DNA from: Phocoena phocoena
Taxonomy: Eukaryota; Chordata; Mammalia; Artiodactyla; Phocoenidae
DNA: 64,000 bases
NCBI RefSeq assembly: GCF_963924675.1
Contig: NC_089220.1
Span: 88,601,168-88,665,167, forward strand
Direction of reading: 5' to 3'
Below the pieces are notes generated by a model. It worked only from the letters and a program-made list of their open reading frames with translations. It searched no databases and was not told the DNA's origin. Made by a program: the position numbers and the translations under genes. This document shows positions 23,577 through 35,581 of the stretch, one piece after another (the stretch's first letter is position 1; every line of letters begins with the position of its first letter).

Positions 23577-24417
23577 ATCTAAGTGAAGTGGAGATAGCCA
23601 ATCTACTCAAGAAAGAGTTCAAGGTAAGGACTGTAAGGATGATCAAAGAACTCAGGAGAAGAACCGACGACCAGAGCAAGAAGTTAGAATTTTTTAAAAA
23701 AGAGTTAGACCATTAAAGAACAACAAAACAGAGATAAGGAATACAATAACTGAAATGAAAAATACACTAAAAGGAAACTACTGTAGACTAAACGATACAG
23801 AGGAATGAATCAGAAAACTGAAGGACAGAGTACTGGCAATCACTGAAGATGAACGGTAAAACAATAGATTACAATGAAATGAGGAAAGTTGAACACACTT
23901 GTGAAACAACATCAAGTGTACTAATATTTGCAATATACTGGTCCCAGAAGCAAAAAGGAAGGAGAAAGCAGTGCAGAACATACCTGAAGACATAAGAGCT
24001 GAAAACTTCCCTAACCTGGGAAAGAAAACAGACATTCATGTCTAGTAAACACAGTAAGGCCAAAACAGGATCAACACAAAGAGGACCACACCAAGACCCA
24101 TTGTAATTAAAATGGCAAAAAAATAAAGATAAAAAGACACTATTAAAAGGAGCAAAGGAAAAGCAACAAGTTACAAACATGGGAACTTGCATAAAGTTAT
24201 CAGCTGACTTTTCAGGATAACCTCTGCATGCCAGAAGGGAGTGGCATGGTATATTTAAAGTCATGAGAGGGAAGAGCCTATAACCAAAAATACTCTACCC
24301 AGCAAGGCTCTCCTTCAGATTTGATGGTGAGATCTAAAATTTTACAGAGAAGCAAAAATAAAAGAGCTCAGCATCGCCAAACCAGCTTTATGAGAAATCT
24401 TAAAGGGGCTTTTCTAA
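23577..24417 (+). pseudogene. LINE-1 ORF1 remnant
   Basis: ORF1-derived sequence runs from the 'gaagtggagatagccaatct' acidic region through 'aagagttcaaggtaagg' to the C-terminal 'cagcatcgccaaaccagctttatgag' and a TAA at 24,415-24,417. Frame breaks are frequent, and antisense open frames over this stretch are shadows. It encoded the L1 RNA chaperone and is now decayed. Confidence 0.75.
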
Positions 24418-24718
24418 GTGAAAATGAAAAGGCCACGACTGAAACATAAAAATTATGAGAAGAAACTTACTAAAGGAAAAACCTCATTGGTTAAGGCAAA
24501 TATTCAGCAAAGGTAGTAAATCAACCATGTACACAGCTAATAGGAAGGATGAAAGAAAACAGTAAAAAAATCATCTGTATTCACAACAAGAAGTTAAGGG
24601 ACACAAAAAACGAGTAGATGTAAAATATAAGGTCAAATTCAGTAACTGTGGGGGAGCAGAGTAACAGTGCAGGGTCGTTAGTGTCCATGGGAAATTCAGA
24701 GCTCAGCAACTTAAATAA

Positions 24719-24720
<2 letters not shown>

Positions 24721-24749
<29 letters not shown>
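24721..24749 (+). repeat. (AC)n microsatellite
   Basis: About 14 uninterrupted AC dinucleotides lie within the ORF1-ORF2 spacer of the old LINE-1. It is likely to be length-polymorphic. Confidence 0.97.
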
Positions 24750-24750
<1 letters not shown>

Positions 24751-24869
24751 CTGAAAGAAATCCAAACATAATATTAAAGATAGTCCTCACATCACAGATG
24801 AAGGGAATAAAAGGGGAAGAAAGGAACACTGAAGAAATTAAAGAGGGATTCTAAAAATACCCAAGACAA

Positions 24870-26600
24870 ATGAAAATGAACACACAATGATCCACAATCT
24901 ATGGGACACAGCCAACGCAGTTCACAGGGGGAAGTTATAGTGATACAAGCTTATTCTTAGGAAACGAGAAAAATATCAAATAAACAACCTAACATTACAC
25001 CTGAAGGAATTAGAAAAAGAAGAAAAACCAAAACTCAAAGCTGCCAGGAGAAAAATTAAGAAAACAATGCCATATGCAATCACACCAAAAAGAATAAGAT
25101 ACTTAGGAACAAACACCCCTAAGCAGGTAAAAGACACGTGCTCAGAAATCTACCAGCCATTGGTGAAAGAAGTTGAAGGCAACAGAAAAAGATGGGAAAA
25201 TATAGCAGGTGCATGGACTGGAAGAATTAATACTGTTAAAATAACCATACTACCAAAGACAATCCACAGATTTAATTCAATCCCTATCAGAATACCAAAG
25301 CATTTTCACAGAACTTGAAAAAGTAATTTTAAAATTGGTATAGAAACACAAAGACCCCAAATAGCCAAACAATCTTGAGAAAGAACAGAGCTGGAGGCAT
25401 CACGCACCTTGGCTTCAGACTATACTGCAAAGTGACAGTAATCAAAGAGAATCATACCGGAGCAAAAACAGACACAAAGATCACTAGAATAGAATAGAGA
25501 TCCCAGAAATAAGCCCACACACTTATATTTAATTGATTTATGACAAAGCAGGCAATATGGAGAAAAAACTGTCTCTTCAATAAGTGGTACTGGGAAAACT
25601 GGTCAGCTACATGGAAAAGAATAAAATTAGAGTATTTTAGCACACCATATATAAAATAAACTCAAAAGTGAATAAAGACCTAAATTAAGACCAGAAACCA
25701 TAAAGTCCCTAGAGGAAAATATAGAACATTCTTCAACATAAATGATAGCAACAGTTTTAGGTTCAGTCTATTAAGTCAAATGAAACAAAAGCAAAAATAA
25801 ACAAATGGGACTTCACTAATCTTAAAAGATTTTGCACAGCAAAGGAAACCAAAGATGAAATGAAAAGACAACCTGCTGAAGGAGAGAAGATATTTGCACA
25901 TGATAAGAGGTTAACACCAAAAAGATGACCAAGCAAGGGTTAATATCTAAAATACAGAAAAAGCACATCCAACTGAATATCAAAAAAACACCCAAAATCT
26001 TTTTTAAAAAAATGAGAAGACCTAAAGAGACACTTTTCCAAGGAAAAAATACAGATAGACAGCCAGAACTCACAAAGATGCTAAACATAGCTAATTGGCA
26101 GTAAAATGCAAATCATAACTATGAGATATATCACCTCAGTCTTGTCAGAATGGCTGTCATCAAAAAGTTCACAAATAACAAAGGTTAGTGAGGATGTGGA
26201 GAAAGGGAAACTCTTGTACACTCTTGATGTGAATGTGAATTAGTGCAGCTACTGTGGAAAGCAGAATGGAGTTTCCACAAAAAACTAAAAATAAAGCTAC
26301 CATAATATCCAGCAATTTCACTCTTGGGTATATATCAGAAGAAAACAAAAACACTATTTCAAAAAAATAACTGCACACCAATGTTCATAACAGTGTTATT
26401 TGCCATAGCCAAAATATAGAGTCAAACTAAGTGTTCATCAATAGGTTAGGGGATAAAAAAGATTTTTTATGATGACTTCAACAAAAAATGAAATTTTGCC
26501 ATTTGCAAGAACATGGATGGACTTGGAGGGTATTATGCTTAGTAAAATAAGCCGCAGAGAAAACAAGCATGGTATGTTATCAATTACACGTGGCATCTAA
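24870..26600 (+). pseudogene. LINE-1 ORF2 remnant lacking endonuclease and RT core
   Basis: Pre-RT sequence (24,890-25,050: 'atctatgggacacagccaa') joins directly to post-RT sequence at about 25,060, where 83 open codons read 'MPYAITPKRIRYLGTNTPKQ'. The catalytic FADD block and most of the RT domain are missing. The C-terminal region continues with frame breaks to about 26,600. The deletion makes the copy non-functional. Confidence 0.8.
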
Positions 26601-26895
26601 AAAATTGAATAAAACAACAACAAAAAAAAACAGATTCACAGATTAAAGAACAGACTAGTGGTTACCAGCAGGGAGAGATAGGGTGGAGGAACAAAAGAGT
26701 GGTAGGAGATTTTGAGGTATAATCCACTATGTATAAAATCAATAATCTACAATTATGTAGTGTATAGCATGGGGAATATAGCCACTCTTTTATAATAAGT
26801 ATAAATAGAGAAGAACCTAAACATGTATGAATCACTATGTTGTACCTCTGAAACTGATATAATAATGTAAATTAACTATAGATCAATAAAATATA

Positions 26896-28734
26896 AAGTA
26901 AGAAACAATAAAGGGGAGACAGATTATTAAATAGAAATCAATTACATAAACACAAGTTTTGGAAATCAAGGAAATAAAAGACAACATGTAAGACATAACA
27001 TTGGCATTTAAAGTGTACAATCTATTCATTTAAAAGAAATCATTTAAGTGGTAAAAAATGTTACCCATTCTCACAATTTTGTATATCTAGGATAAATTAT
27101 TATGTACAAAAATGTTACAAATATTCACTCAAAAAGAAAAAGAAAATTTGGATTAACCAAGTTTAGTATACAAATTTAATATCAAAGTCTCTATCTAAAA
27201 CTGATTTGAATAAGTTCTGTTAGACACTTCTAGTTTCTTTGTGATGTAAAATCTTTTAAAGCATAAAAATCAGCCTTTCTACATTATTCCATTAGACATA
27301 CATAGAAGTTAAAAGAAATGAGAAGACAGAACAATCAACCAGGAAGGTGAATTTACTGAGAAACAGTCATTCGTTCTCCCTCCTCCTTTTCTTCTCCTCC
27401 TTTTCCAGGTCTCTTTCGGTTCCAATCAAGAGAAGTCTTGAGAATTCTGAAAATATTTCTTGGAGGGCTTCAAATCACCATACCTACATCCTCTGCCACA
27501 ACTACACACACAGGAACAAAAATAAACCTCTGCTATCTACTCGTGTAGGAGGGATTCATGCAAAATAAACTCCTACATGGAGACCAACAGGTGAGTTTTC
27601 TACCTGTTCTTTATAATGTCCTTCCATTATAGTAAATCGCACACATTATGAGGCAGAAGTGGTTATGCGGGCTTTTCCTTGAAGTCAAAAAACTTGCAGT
27701 CATTTCAAGTACCTATCATAGGGTACAGCCAGGGAGGGTGCCATCCCCCTTGGGGCGGGTGGCGGTGAATGGGCTCCCACAACCAGGCATCTCCTGATGT
27801 ACAGATTCTGGAGAAACAAAGGGCGGTCACATCGCAGTCAGCCCGTCAGGCTGTCGGGCCACTGGGCAACCCGACCAGCCTGGAAATGCTCCGTCAGTTG
27901 CTGAAAGCAAAACTCTGTCCCCGCTGTGAAGCCAGGCAATTTGGGCCAGAGAGTCAGAGGAGACCGGTAATCAACTCCTCTCTACTCACCTCCTTGGGGT
28001 TACAGCAACCCCATCTCCAAACCCAAATCTGACCCTGGAGTGCCAAACTGGGAGTGGCAGGTGGGCTCTGCCGCTGCTTCAGCGCCCTCTGGAGGTTGTC
28101 TGCAATAATGGCAACTCTCAGCCCTTCCTCCTCCTCCTTCCTTAGTCCTGGGGGATGCCTTGACCTCCTGCAGCTGCTGGCCTGATTTCATTCTTTTTTC
28201 TCCAATTACAATTAAGTGTTTTCAGAGGTTTGGAACATTTTGAAGAAGGAAGATCTTTTAGTCAATACACCTTAACCATAAGAAGTTGGTTTCAAGAATG
28301 AACCTGAAATACTGTATTTTTCTCCTGATGATTCCAAGGAGAGACAGCTCAAGTTTTCTAAATCATAAGAAAAACCAAATTATAAATATGATATTCTGAG
28401 CCAGAGATGAAAAAGCAGTTTTTAGTACCCCCTCCTCTTGTCATATGACTGGGATTTAAATCAATCAGCTGCCACTGGTTTTTAAGTCACATGACCCAAC
28501 TTTAAATCAATCAGCTGCTTCCCTGTAACTCACGACTTGGTTTTGAAGAGTAAGAAATGCAGAGGTATAAAAACGATGTCCTGAATAATAAATGGAAAAA
28601 CATTTTAGAAAGTTTTTTTCTTTTCGAATGGACCATTCATTGCATACAGAACAAAGGATTCTCTTGTGGATTTCTTGAACTGTAAACACATACAATGTCT
28701 CCGTTGGCTTGACTGACTTAGTTTTTTGGGGTTT
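26896..28734. other. Mostly unassigned DNA with a CpG-bearing segment
   Basis: 26,896-27,700 is AT-rich with no recognised content. 27,717-28,190 is GC-richer with retained CpG sites and an 87-codon plus-strand frame (27,769-28,032, beginning MGSHNQASPDVQ) of no family I know. It may be an untranslated or coding exon, a decayed promoter or an unknown repeat. 28,450-28,510 holds paired 'ttaaatcaatcagctg' motifs described in the findings. Confidence 0.4.
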
Positions 28735-29075
28735 TTTTTTGTTGTTGTTGTTAACATCTTTATTGGAGTATAATTGCTTTACCGTGTTGTGTTAGCTTCT
28801 GCTGTATAACAAAGTGAATCAGCTATTCTATACATATATACCCATATCCCCTCCCTCTTGCGTCTCCCTCCCACCCTCCCTATCCCACCCCTCTAGGTGG
28901 TCACAAAGCACTGAGCTGATCTCCCTGTGCTATGCGGCTGCTCCCCACTAGCTATCTATTTTACCTTTGCTAGTGTATATATGTCCATGCCACTCTCTCA
29001 CTTAATCCCAGTTTACCCTTCCCCCTCCCCATGTCCTTAAGTCCATTCTCTACATCTGCATCTTTATTCCTCTGC
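28735..29075 (-). mobile_element. LINE-1 3' UTR fragment, antisense
   Basis: It starts with a poly-T run and 'ttattggagtataattgcttt', continues through 'ctatcccacccctctaggtgg', and ends at 'ctacatctgcatctttattcc'. It is the complement of the 3' UTR seen at 9,650-9,970 and is severely 5'-truncated. Confidence 0.9.
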
Positions 29076-30519
29076 AGTGACTCCTGCTAGGGATGGATAC
29101 TACCTTTTATGCTCAGGGGAAATCCCCTAGTTTGAATATGATTTGAGTTTGGTCCTGTGAAACCATCAGAACTTCCCACCAGAATAAATGAGGAGATTCT
29201 GGCCTTTATTAGTATGCACGATGAACACGGGTGTCCTGGCTGTACTTGCCAACCCTCCTATTTTATCCACCTATTTTTATCCACCTTCCTCCCTTTGAGT
29301 ACCTTTGACCAACCCTGAGCTCAGACTCCTGACCTATTACAGTGACTTTGTTAGTCCTTCTTTTAAAATGGACAGGTAATAAAATGAATTTAACCTAGAA
29401 GCAGCAGCTCAGTAAGGGAAATAAAATCACCAGAAGTTATCTAATCACAGCCACAGCCATCCAGGGCTCTGTCTTATCTTCTGGGTCATAAGAATGAGAC
29501 CTTCCTAAACTTGAAGGTCATCCAATCAAATAAGTAAAGGTGCTGCTCACCTCTGGCTCTTGGAGGGATTCCTAGGCAGTCTACCCAGTGTATACTAATG
29601 TCAAAACTCTGTCATGGTTTTGAAACACTTATGTTCCAGGAAAGCTTTTTGGGGTGCATGGGGGAAGGTTTTTTTTTGACATCAAGCAAAAAATAAATCA
29701 CCAAGCTCTTTGAGCACAGAGGTTCTTAAGAGGGCAGTAGAAGGAATTAATGGGCAGAAAAGACGATCTCCTCTGAAGTGAAGGTTGTTTTTCCAAAAGA
29801 GTAGGATTTAGTCTCAGTTTAAGGAGAAAACTTTTAAATATCTAGGACAGCTCCAAACTGCAGTTTAGGGAATGAGTGCTTCAAAAGAACAGTGCTTTAA
29901 AAGTCCTGGCAAGGCAGCAAGAGGATGAAGAGTTGGTTTTGCATAGTTTTGAACACAGGAGTAAAGAAGCAGAGGCATCTCTGACTAAACGGCCCTGAGA
30001 TCCTATGGCATCAATGGGTCAGTTTCAGGGGGCAGGGCGTGGGGGTGGGGATATATTTCTCTCAAAGTCTCCCAGGGCCGTCACCCCTCCCTGCCCCATC
30101 CCCTACTCCCTTCCTCCCTCCACTGTTGGGTCCCCAGGGACAGCACTTCTTAAGCTGGAGCATTCAGGCACCATCTCTGCAGTCTGGATTCTGGAGCCTG
30201 GCAAGTTCTGGGACAGGAAGGCAGGTCTTCAAGCCCTCTGGGGTGCATTCAGACTGGAGGGCTGGAGGGGAACTGGCGCTCCGAAGCCCCCTCATGTCCT
30301 TGAAGCCAAGGGAGGAACACATCCTCCTAACAGTACTTCTCAGGGGTCAGCCTGCTCCCCAACCGACGGTGATCCATACTCACTTGAGGCAGCAAGGACT
30401 GCTTCTAACTGGCCCCCTCGATTCCACTTTAAGGGTCCTCACACATGTGTGAGAGCGCAGGCCACGGCTCTCTTTAGTCAGCTGAGGCTAGTGCTGCCGG
30501 GGTCCCTCCACTCCCATCC
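29076..30519. other. No recognisable gene
   Basis: Moderate-GC DNA, increasingly C-rich towards 30,000. A 196-codon plus frame at 30,005-30,595 has low-complexity Pro/Ser/Gly composition and no domain, so I treat it as chance. Confidence 0.4.
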
Positions 30520-31030
30520 CCCAGCCCCTCCCTCTGGTACTTCATCTAATAGAAGAAAGAGCACAGAAGAATTGGCTGAATCAAGGGACCTGTGAGACTG
30601 TGTATGAGTTTGAAGACCGAGAACGTAAGGCACAATTAAATATTATTGGAAACTATTGTAGGGTGTGTGGTGGGAGGTAAGGAGGCTGAGAGGCTGAGTC
30701 AATCTGGTGAGTCCAGCCCCAGGACACCACACAGCCCCTGCCCCACCTTCCCTGCCATCAGACAAGGGTTGCTGCAACTCCAGCCGGGACTGTGCATTTC
30801 CCCCTCCCTGATTCTCCTCAATAAGAGCAGGTGGCCCCCCTCTGAGGGCAGGGGCAAGACAAGGCACCAAGTTCCCGTGGACTAAGGTGCTGCTGGAAGC
30901 TCTCCCTGAACAGCAGTGCTGGCTTGGAATGAACCCGTACACCTCCAAAGTTGGTCTCGTCCTGCAACTGAGGGACGCAGGCTTCAATTCAGGTGCCCTG
31001 GCTTTAAATCAAACAGCCCCCCCTTTAAGT
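30520..31030. promoter_or_regulatory. CpG-decayed relative of the 33.7-kb CpG block
   Basis: It aligns collinearly by eye with 33,700-34,090. Paired landmarks are 'ccctctggtacttcatc' with 'cccctggtactttaact', 'aactccagccggga' with 'cgctccagccggac', 'agggcaggggcaagac' with 'agggcaggggcgagag', and 'cagcagtgctggcttg...gttggtct' with 'cagcagcggcggctgg...gttggtct'. CpG positions in the 33.7-kb copy are often TpG or CpA here, as expected after promoter methylation and decay. It contains an insertion of about 120 bp relative to its partner. Confidence 0.6.
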
Positions 31031-31703
31031 CAGGTGACCCGACTTTAAGTCACTGTGTGCCCCTCAAGCCTGCAATTTCAAAATTTGGGAACTTCACTTT
31101 CATCCCAGCACCTAACACAGCTGAATGCACACTGCAGTCACCCCCAAGCCTGGCTTAGAGGCAAGATATAAGGTAAGGGGATGGGCGCGCACTCATGGTG
31201 ATGAGGATGTACTTCATGTACCAGAAGGGTCTAGGTACCCTGGGGTACAGCAAGCAGTGCACGATACAGCAGCTCCCTGGCAAAGCTGCTGATGCACAGG
31301 GAGAGCGGGCAAACCCATGCATGCAGAGGTTCCAGGGCGGGGGCTGCAGCACAGCCAGCCAGGAAGGTGTGAAAGCGGAGGATCTGAGCCGTCTTGAGAA
31401 AGGCAGACACAGAGGATGGGTGAGAAACAAAGACCAGATGAAACATGGATTTGAAAAACACACCCTGCTCTTGAAATTGGGGTGGGGGGCACCCCAGATT
31501 TGAGTCCTCTTACTCCCCAGCTGCTAGTGCTTTGGCATTTGCCCAATTGTTTATAAAATGTGACTGATAATATCTAACCCATAGAATATTGCATTTGTAG
31601 TGGTTTTGCGTGTTTATGTTTCTATAGTGGAATAATCTTTTCTACAAGAAAAATGTATACTATCTGAAATAAAACAAAACCCCTTTTTAAAAAGTACTCT
31701 ATC
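31031..31703. other. No recognisable gene or repeat
   Basis: Short overlapping frames on both strands lack domains. A simple-looking AT tract precedes the SINE insertion site at 31,691. Confidence 0.35.
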
Positions 31704-32030
31704 GGACTTCCCTGGTGGCACAGTGGTTAACAATCTGCCAGCCAAGGCAGGGGACATGGGTTCGAGCCCTGGTCCGGGAAGATCCCACATGGCGTGGAGC
31801 AGCTAAGGCCATGCACCACAACTACTGAGCCTGCCTGCCACCTACTGAAGCCCGCGTGCCTAGAGCCGGTGCTCCACAACAAGCGCAGCAAGGGAAGCCA
31901 CCACAGTGAGAGGCCCGTGCACTGCAACAAAGAGTAGCCCCCGCTCGCTGAAACTAGAGAAAGCCCGCGCGTAGTAACGAAGACCCAACGCAGCCAAAAA
32001 TAAATAAATTAATAATTATTATTATTTTTT
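31704..32030 (+). mobile_element. CHR-type SINE, full-length form
   Basis: It has the 'ggacttccctggtggcacag' head, box B-like 'gggttcgagccctgg', the 'cgaagacccaacgcagccaa' body and a (TAAA)n/AT-rich tail. The flanks share aaagtact at 31,691-31,698 and 32,031-32,038. Confidence 0.92.
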
Positions 32031-32089
32031 AAAGTACTTCTGTACAACTTCTCTGGGAAGAACAGAGATGGTGTGGGAGAGTGAGAAAG

Positions 32090-32290
32090 ACCAATGTTTA
32101 GTGCACATCTCTGATGCAGGTGCTCTGCTGGCTCAGATAGCTTTATCGCCACTTTACAAAGGAGGAAGTAAGCTCAGAGAGGTTTAGTAATTTTCCCAAA
32201 GCCAAACAGCTATTGAGTTGCAGAACCAAGATATGAACCAAGTCTGTTACCTTCAAAGCCTAAGTCCTCATCACAACAAAACTCAATTAA
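32090..32290 (-). mobile_element. MIR-class ancient SINE, antisense
   Basis: The string 'aagctcagagaggtttagtaa...cccaaagccaaacagctattgag' followed by 'gatatgaacca' is the complement of the MIR core and tRNA-like 5' part. The family is mammal-wide and more than 100 million years old. Confidence 0.78.
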
Positions 32291-32374
32291 TAATGACATT
32301 TATCGAATTACATTGCAACCTGGTGAGTTCTTGGCACAATCCTGAATAAGAGTGAGAAAGAAAGAAATAGCATT

Positions 32375-32670
32375 GTTCCTACAGTCAACCAACATTTTTG
32401 AAGCAGCTGCTAGATGCCTGGCCCTCTTTGGGGTTCAGCAGTGATCAAGGCAGGAAGAGTCCTGCTTTCATGAACTATGTAGTGGGGAAGAGAGATGGGT
32501 GCAACTTGGGTGAGGGATTTCACCTTGCTGGGCCTCTGTTTTCTCATCTGGAAAATGGGACAGGTGTTCCTCATTTTCTGGGATTGTCCAGCCCTCACAT
32601 TCTCTGATTCCATGAGAAGCATTTGTTTTCCTATTTCTTTAAAATTCAATCAGGCCATGAGCTGTGATGA
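32375..32670 (+). mobile_element. Probable MIR/L2-class ancient repeat
   Basis: The 'caaccaacatttttgaagcagctgctagatg' stretch and the later 'gggcctctgttttctcatctgg' resemble common mammal-wide repeats of MIR/L2 age. Exact family and borders are uncertain. Confidence 0.5.
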
Positions 32671-33689
32671 ATGTTGTTAGCTGCTCCCCAAATCACTCTA
32701 TTCCCACCCTTTTCCCGTGATCAGGTCTTTCCCGAAACGACTCACAATCATTCAAGTCCCTGAACCTAAGGGGCACCCAGCAGAAAAATTCCAACCCTGG
32801 CTTCTCAGGAGCTCTGCGGTCTACCTGGCCAGGTAAACTTAACTCACTTGGCACAAGGTAGCCATCCCTGGTTTCACATCAACATGATCTCAGGCACAAA
32901 CCTCCTTGTTTTTCAATTTTGTCTTTACGTTACTTGTTGAAACAACTGCACAAATATGACAAAGATATAAAATCAGGCATCTTCTGCCCCCAGTGCCTAC
33001 TAATAAATGATTTTCTGCCACTTTAATGATAAAGATAGAACATTTCAACATTCAGCTGCCCTTATTATTTGTCATTTTTGTTGATATTTCTATTGAATAC
33101 ATCTTTCAATATTTTAACAGTGGCACATTATTTAGGTTGATCCAGACCCAGCCTTTAGTGGTAAAGGTTTTGTTGTTATATTTCTATTATGTTTCCTTTA
33201 AAAATCATTATCCTATTTAAATGGATTAAGTCGATTCTATAGGCATTTATCTTATGATATTGATGAAATTAATACATAGAGGGCAGTAGTACAAGTTGAT
33301 TGGACTTGAGAACGTCTATTAGCACAGTTAAGTATAAATGTTATCTATATGTAAACCAAAGAACATGCTGAGTGAGATTCTCCGACTCTTTTTCACCGTC
33401 TGCCCCTCAAGCCTGTGAGAAATGGAATATTTCTTGCCATCTCAGTAAACAAAGGATGTCACAGTCATCAGCACTTGCAGCCCTCCAGTGAGCCGCGGGC
33501 CCTGAGGAAACTCAGGATATGCAAATAGAGAATGCAGGCCCCAGAGAGCCGAGGTGCACATCAAACGAAGGATTTCAGTGAGCCCAGACTATTGCATCTT
33601 CCCATACAAAGAAAAGCAATAAATTCCTTAACTTGGCATATCCGGTTTTCCTTAGTTAACAATCATCTTTTGATGTTCCCCATTACCTG
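32671..33689. other. No recognisable gene; octamer motif near the right end
   Basis: No exon or repeat is identified. A perfect octamer-type motif, atgcaaat, lies at 33,519-33,526, about 170 bp upstream of the CpG-rich block, and is a plausible but unproven transcription-factor site. Confidence 0.35.
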
Positions 33690-34430
33690 CGCCAGTCCCC
33701 TGCCCTGTCCCCTCCCCCCTGGTACTTTAACTCTGGGAGGAAGGGGCTCAGAGGGACTTGGTTGAATAAGGGGCCTGCGAGCCTAGGGATGAGTTTTAAG
33801 CCGCTTTCCCCGCAGTCAGGAGGAGAGGCGCTGACGCTCCAGCCGGACCCTGCGCCTCCCTTTCCTAGATTTCCCCTCAGGACGCTCAGGCCGACCCCCT
33901 CCCCACGCCCACCAGGCACCGCGAGCCAGGCCGAGGGCAGGGGCGAGAGGAGGGACCAAAGTTCCCCAGGACCAGATGCTGGAGGCAGCTCTTTCCAAAC
34001 AGCAGCGGCGGCTGGCAGCGAACCCCTGCCCCTCAGAAGTTGGTCTTGCTCTGCCGCCCGGGCACCGAACCAGGCGGAGGGTCCGCGTCCACTTACCTGG
34101 CGCGCGGTCCCAAGGACTGTCGCGGCTTCAGCTGGTGGGGCCCCTACAGAGCCGGCAGCCTCAGTGAGGCCGCCCTCCCCTCGGGCTCTGGGGAGCTCCG
34201 TGACGGCGGAGGGAAGAGACCCCGAGCTGCGGGACTTCCAGCTCTGCGGAAACGCGGGCTCCGTTCTGGGCTTACGGGGTGGGACGGCTCTGCCCCGAAG
34301 CCTTCCGGGAGGGAGGGGGTGCGGGGGTAGCGAGCCACCAGGAGCACGCAGGCCCCTTCGGGGGTCCTGGAGGGGCGGCCCGCACTGGGGGCCCCGCCCA
34401 CTGTGACCGCAGCCCAGGCCTTTTTACTGT
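33690..34430. promoter_or_regulatory. CpG island / promoter-like block
   Basis: This is the densest CpG stretch of the window, with many GC-box-like elements and no TATA-like sequence noted, typical of a TATA-less promoter. It lies about 0.7 kb upstream of the KRAB-A exon on the plus strand, the usual arrangement for the first exon of KRAB zinc-finger genes. The strongest splice donor I can see inside it (34,091-34,100) faces the minus strand, so transcription may be divergent. Long open frames inside (214 codons at 33,762-34,406) are composition artefacts. Confidence 0.72.
34091..34100 (-). promoter_or_regulatory. Consensus splice donor on the minus strand
   Basis: The minus strand reads CCAG then GTAAGT, a full-consensus 5' splice site whose intron would begin at 34,096 and run leftwards. 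In a CpG island this suggests a first exon of an antisense or divergent transcript. I found no convincing partner exon. Confidence 0.4.
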
Positions 34431-34962
34431 AATCCTACACAAAAAGTTAGAAAGATACACAGTCTATAGTAAATATTCAAAAATGATTGTTGCTGTTGCG
34501 CTTACTATTCTATTAAACGTGTAAAATCCATAAAACACTTTAAGTTCAAAGTTAAATATGAATTTTTACCTTTCCTTATTATCTCTCTGCTATTCACAAT
34601 TGTGGTTAATGAATTAGAGACTGCGGCATCACTAGTTAAAAATGAGCTTGTTAAAAAAATGGAATTCAGCCCACCAGAGCTTCTGAGTCAGAATCTGCAC
34701 TTTTACAATCTCCCTAGTGTGCTTGTGTACCCATGAATAGTTGAAAGGTACATTTCTACCTCGAAATGTCTTTTCTGTCTGAGAAATATACACATTTTAT
34801 CCAGTTTGACATAAATAAAACACTCAAAAATGCATATGCCTGTGTTGAAACCATCATTTTGTAATTTCTTTTCCAGATAAGTATAGTCTCTATACTGGTT
34901 TTGTGGATCACATGTCATACTCTTTACTTGTAGTTAGAAATAAGGTATAGAATGTTACTTTG

Positions 34963-34966
<4 letters not shown>

Positions 34967-34998
<32 letters not shown>
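34967..34998. repeat. (AT)n microsatellite
   Basis: About 16 TA/AT dinucleotides without interruption, 120 bp upstream of the KRAB exon. Confidence 0.97.
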
Positions 34999-35000
<2 letters not shown>

Positions 35001-35112
35001 TGGATAATTCAAAACACTCTTCTAAATTAAAACCAGTTCTTTTAACTTGTTGTTTTCCTCTTGGGTTACATTATGAACTCTTCCCATGGCCACATGGCCT
35101 GTGTACTTTTAA

Positions 35113-35406
<294 letters not shown>

Positions 35407-35581
35407 TAAAATTGCAACCTCCCTTTTAATATACTTTGTAACTGCTTGGGATGTGTCTATATGAACTGTGTACTATATGCTTCTGTTATAGTCCTTACAA
35501 TATTTTATTGTCTTATTTTCTGTAACAATTTTCAATGGATTCTTTGGGTTTAAGGTATATTAAAAGGGAGACTGCAATTCT

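Larger units (their letters stand above)
21334..26895 (+). mobile_element. Older LINE-1 with internal deletion
   Basis: The element starts with a 'gtccaagatggtagcattcaaagaccc' leader of L1MA type, continues through a long 5' UTR (to about 23,510), a decayed ORF1 (to 24,417), an inter-ORF spacer, a small ORF2 N-terminal remnant, and a jump to the post-RT part of ORF2 (25,060 on). It ends near 26,895 at 'aataaaatataaag'. The endonuclease and reverse transcriptase cores are missing. Target duplications could not be identified with confidence. Confidence 0.82.

Noticed and set aside
33762..34406. 214-codon open frame across the CpG island
   Set aside because: Low-complexity Pro/Arg/Gly/Ser composition with other long frames on the same stretch in both strands; typical of GC-rich DNA lacking stop codons.
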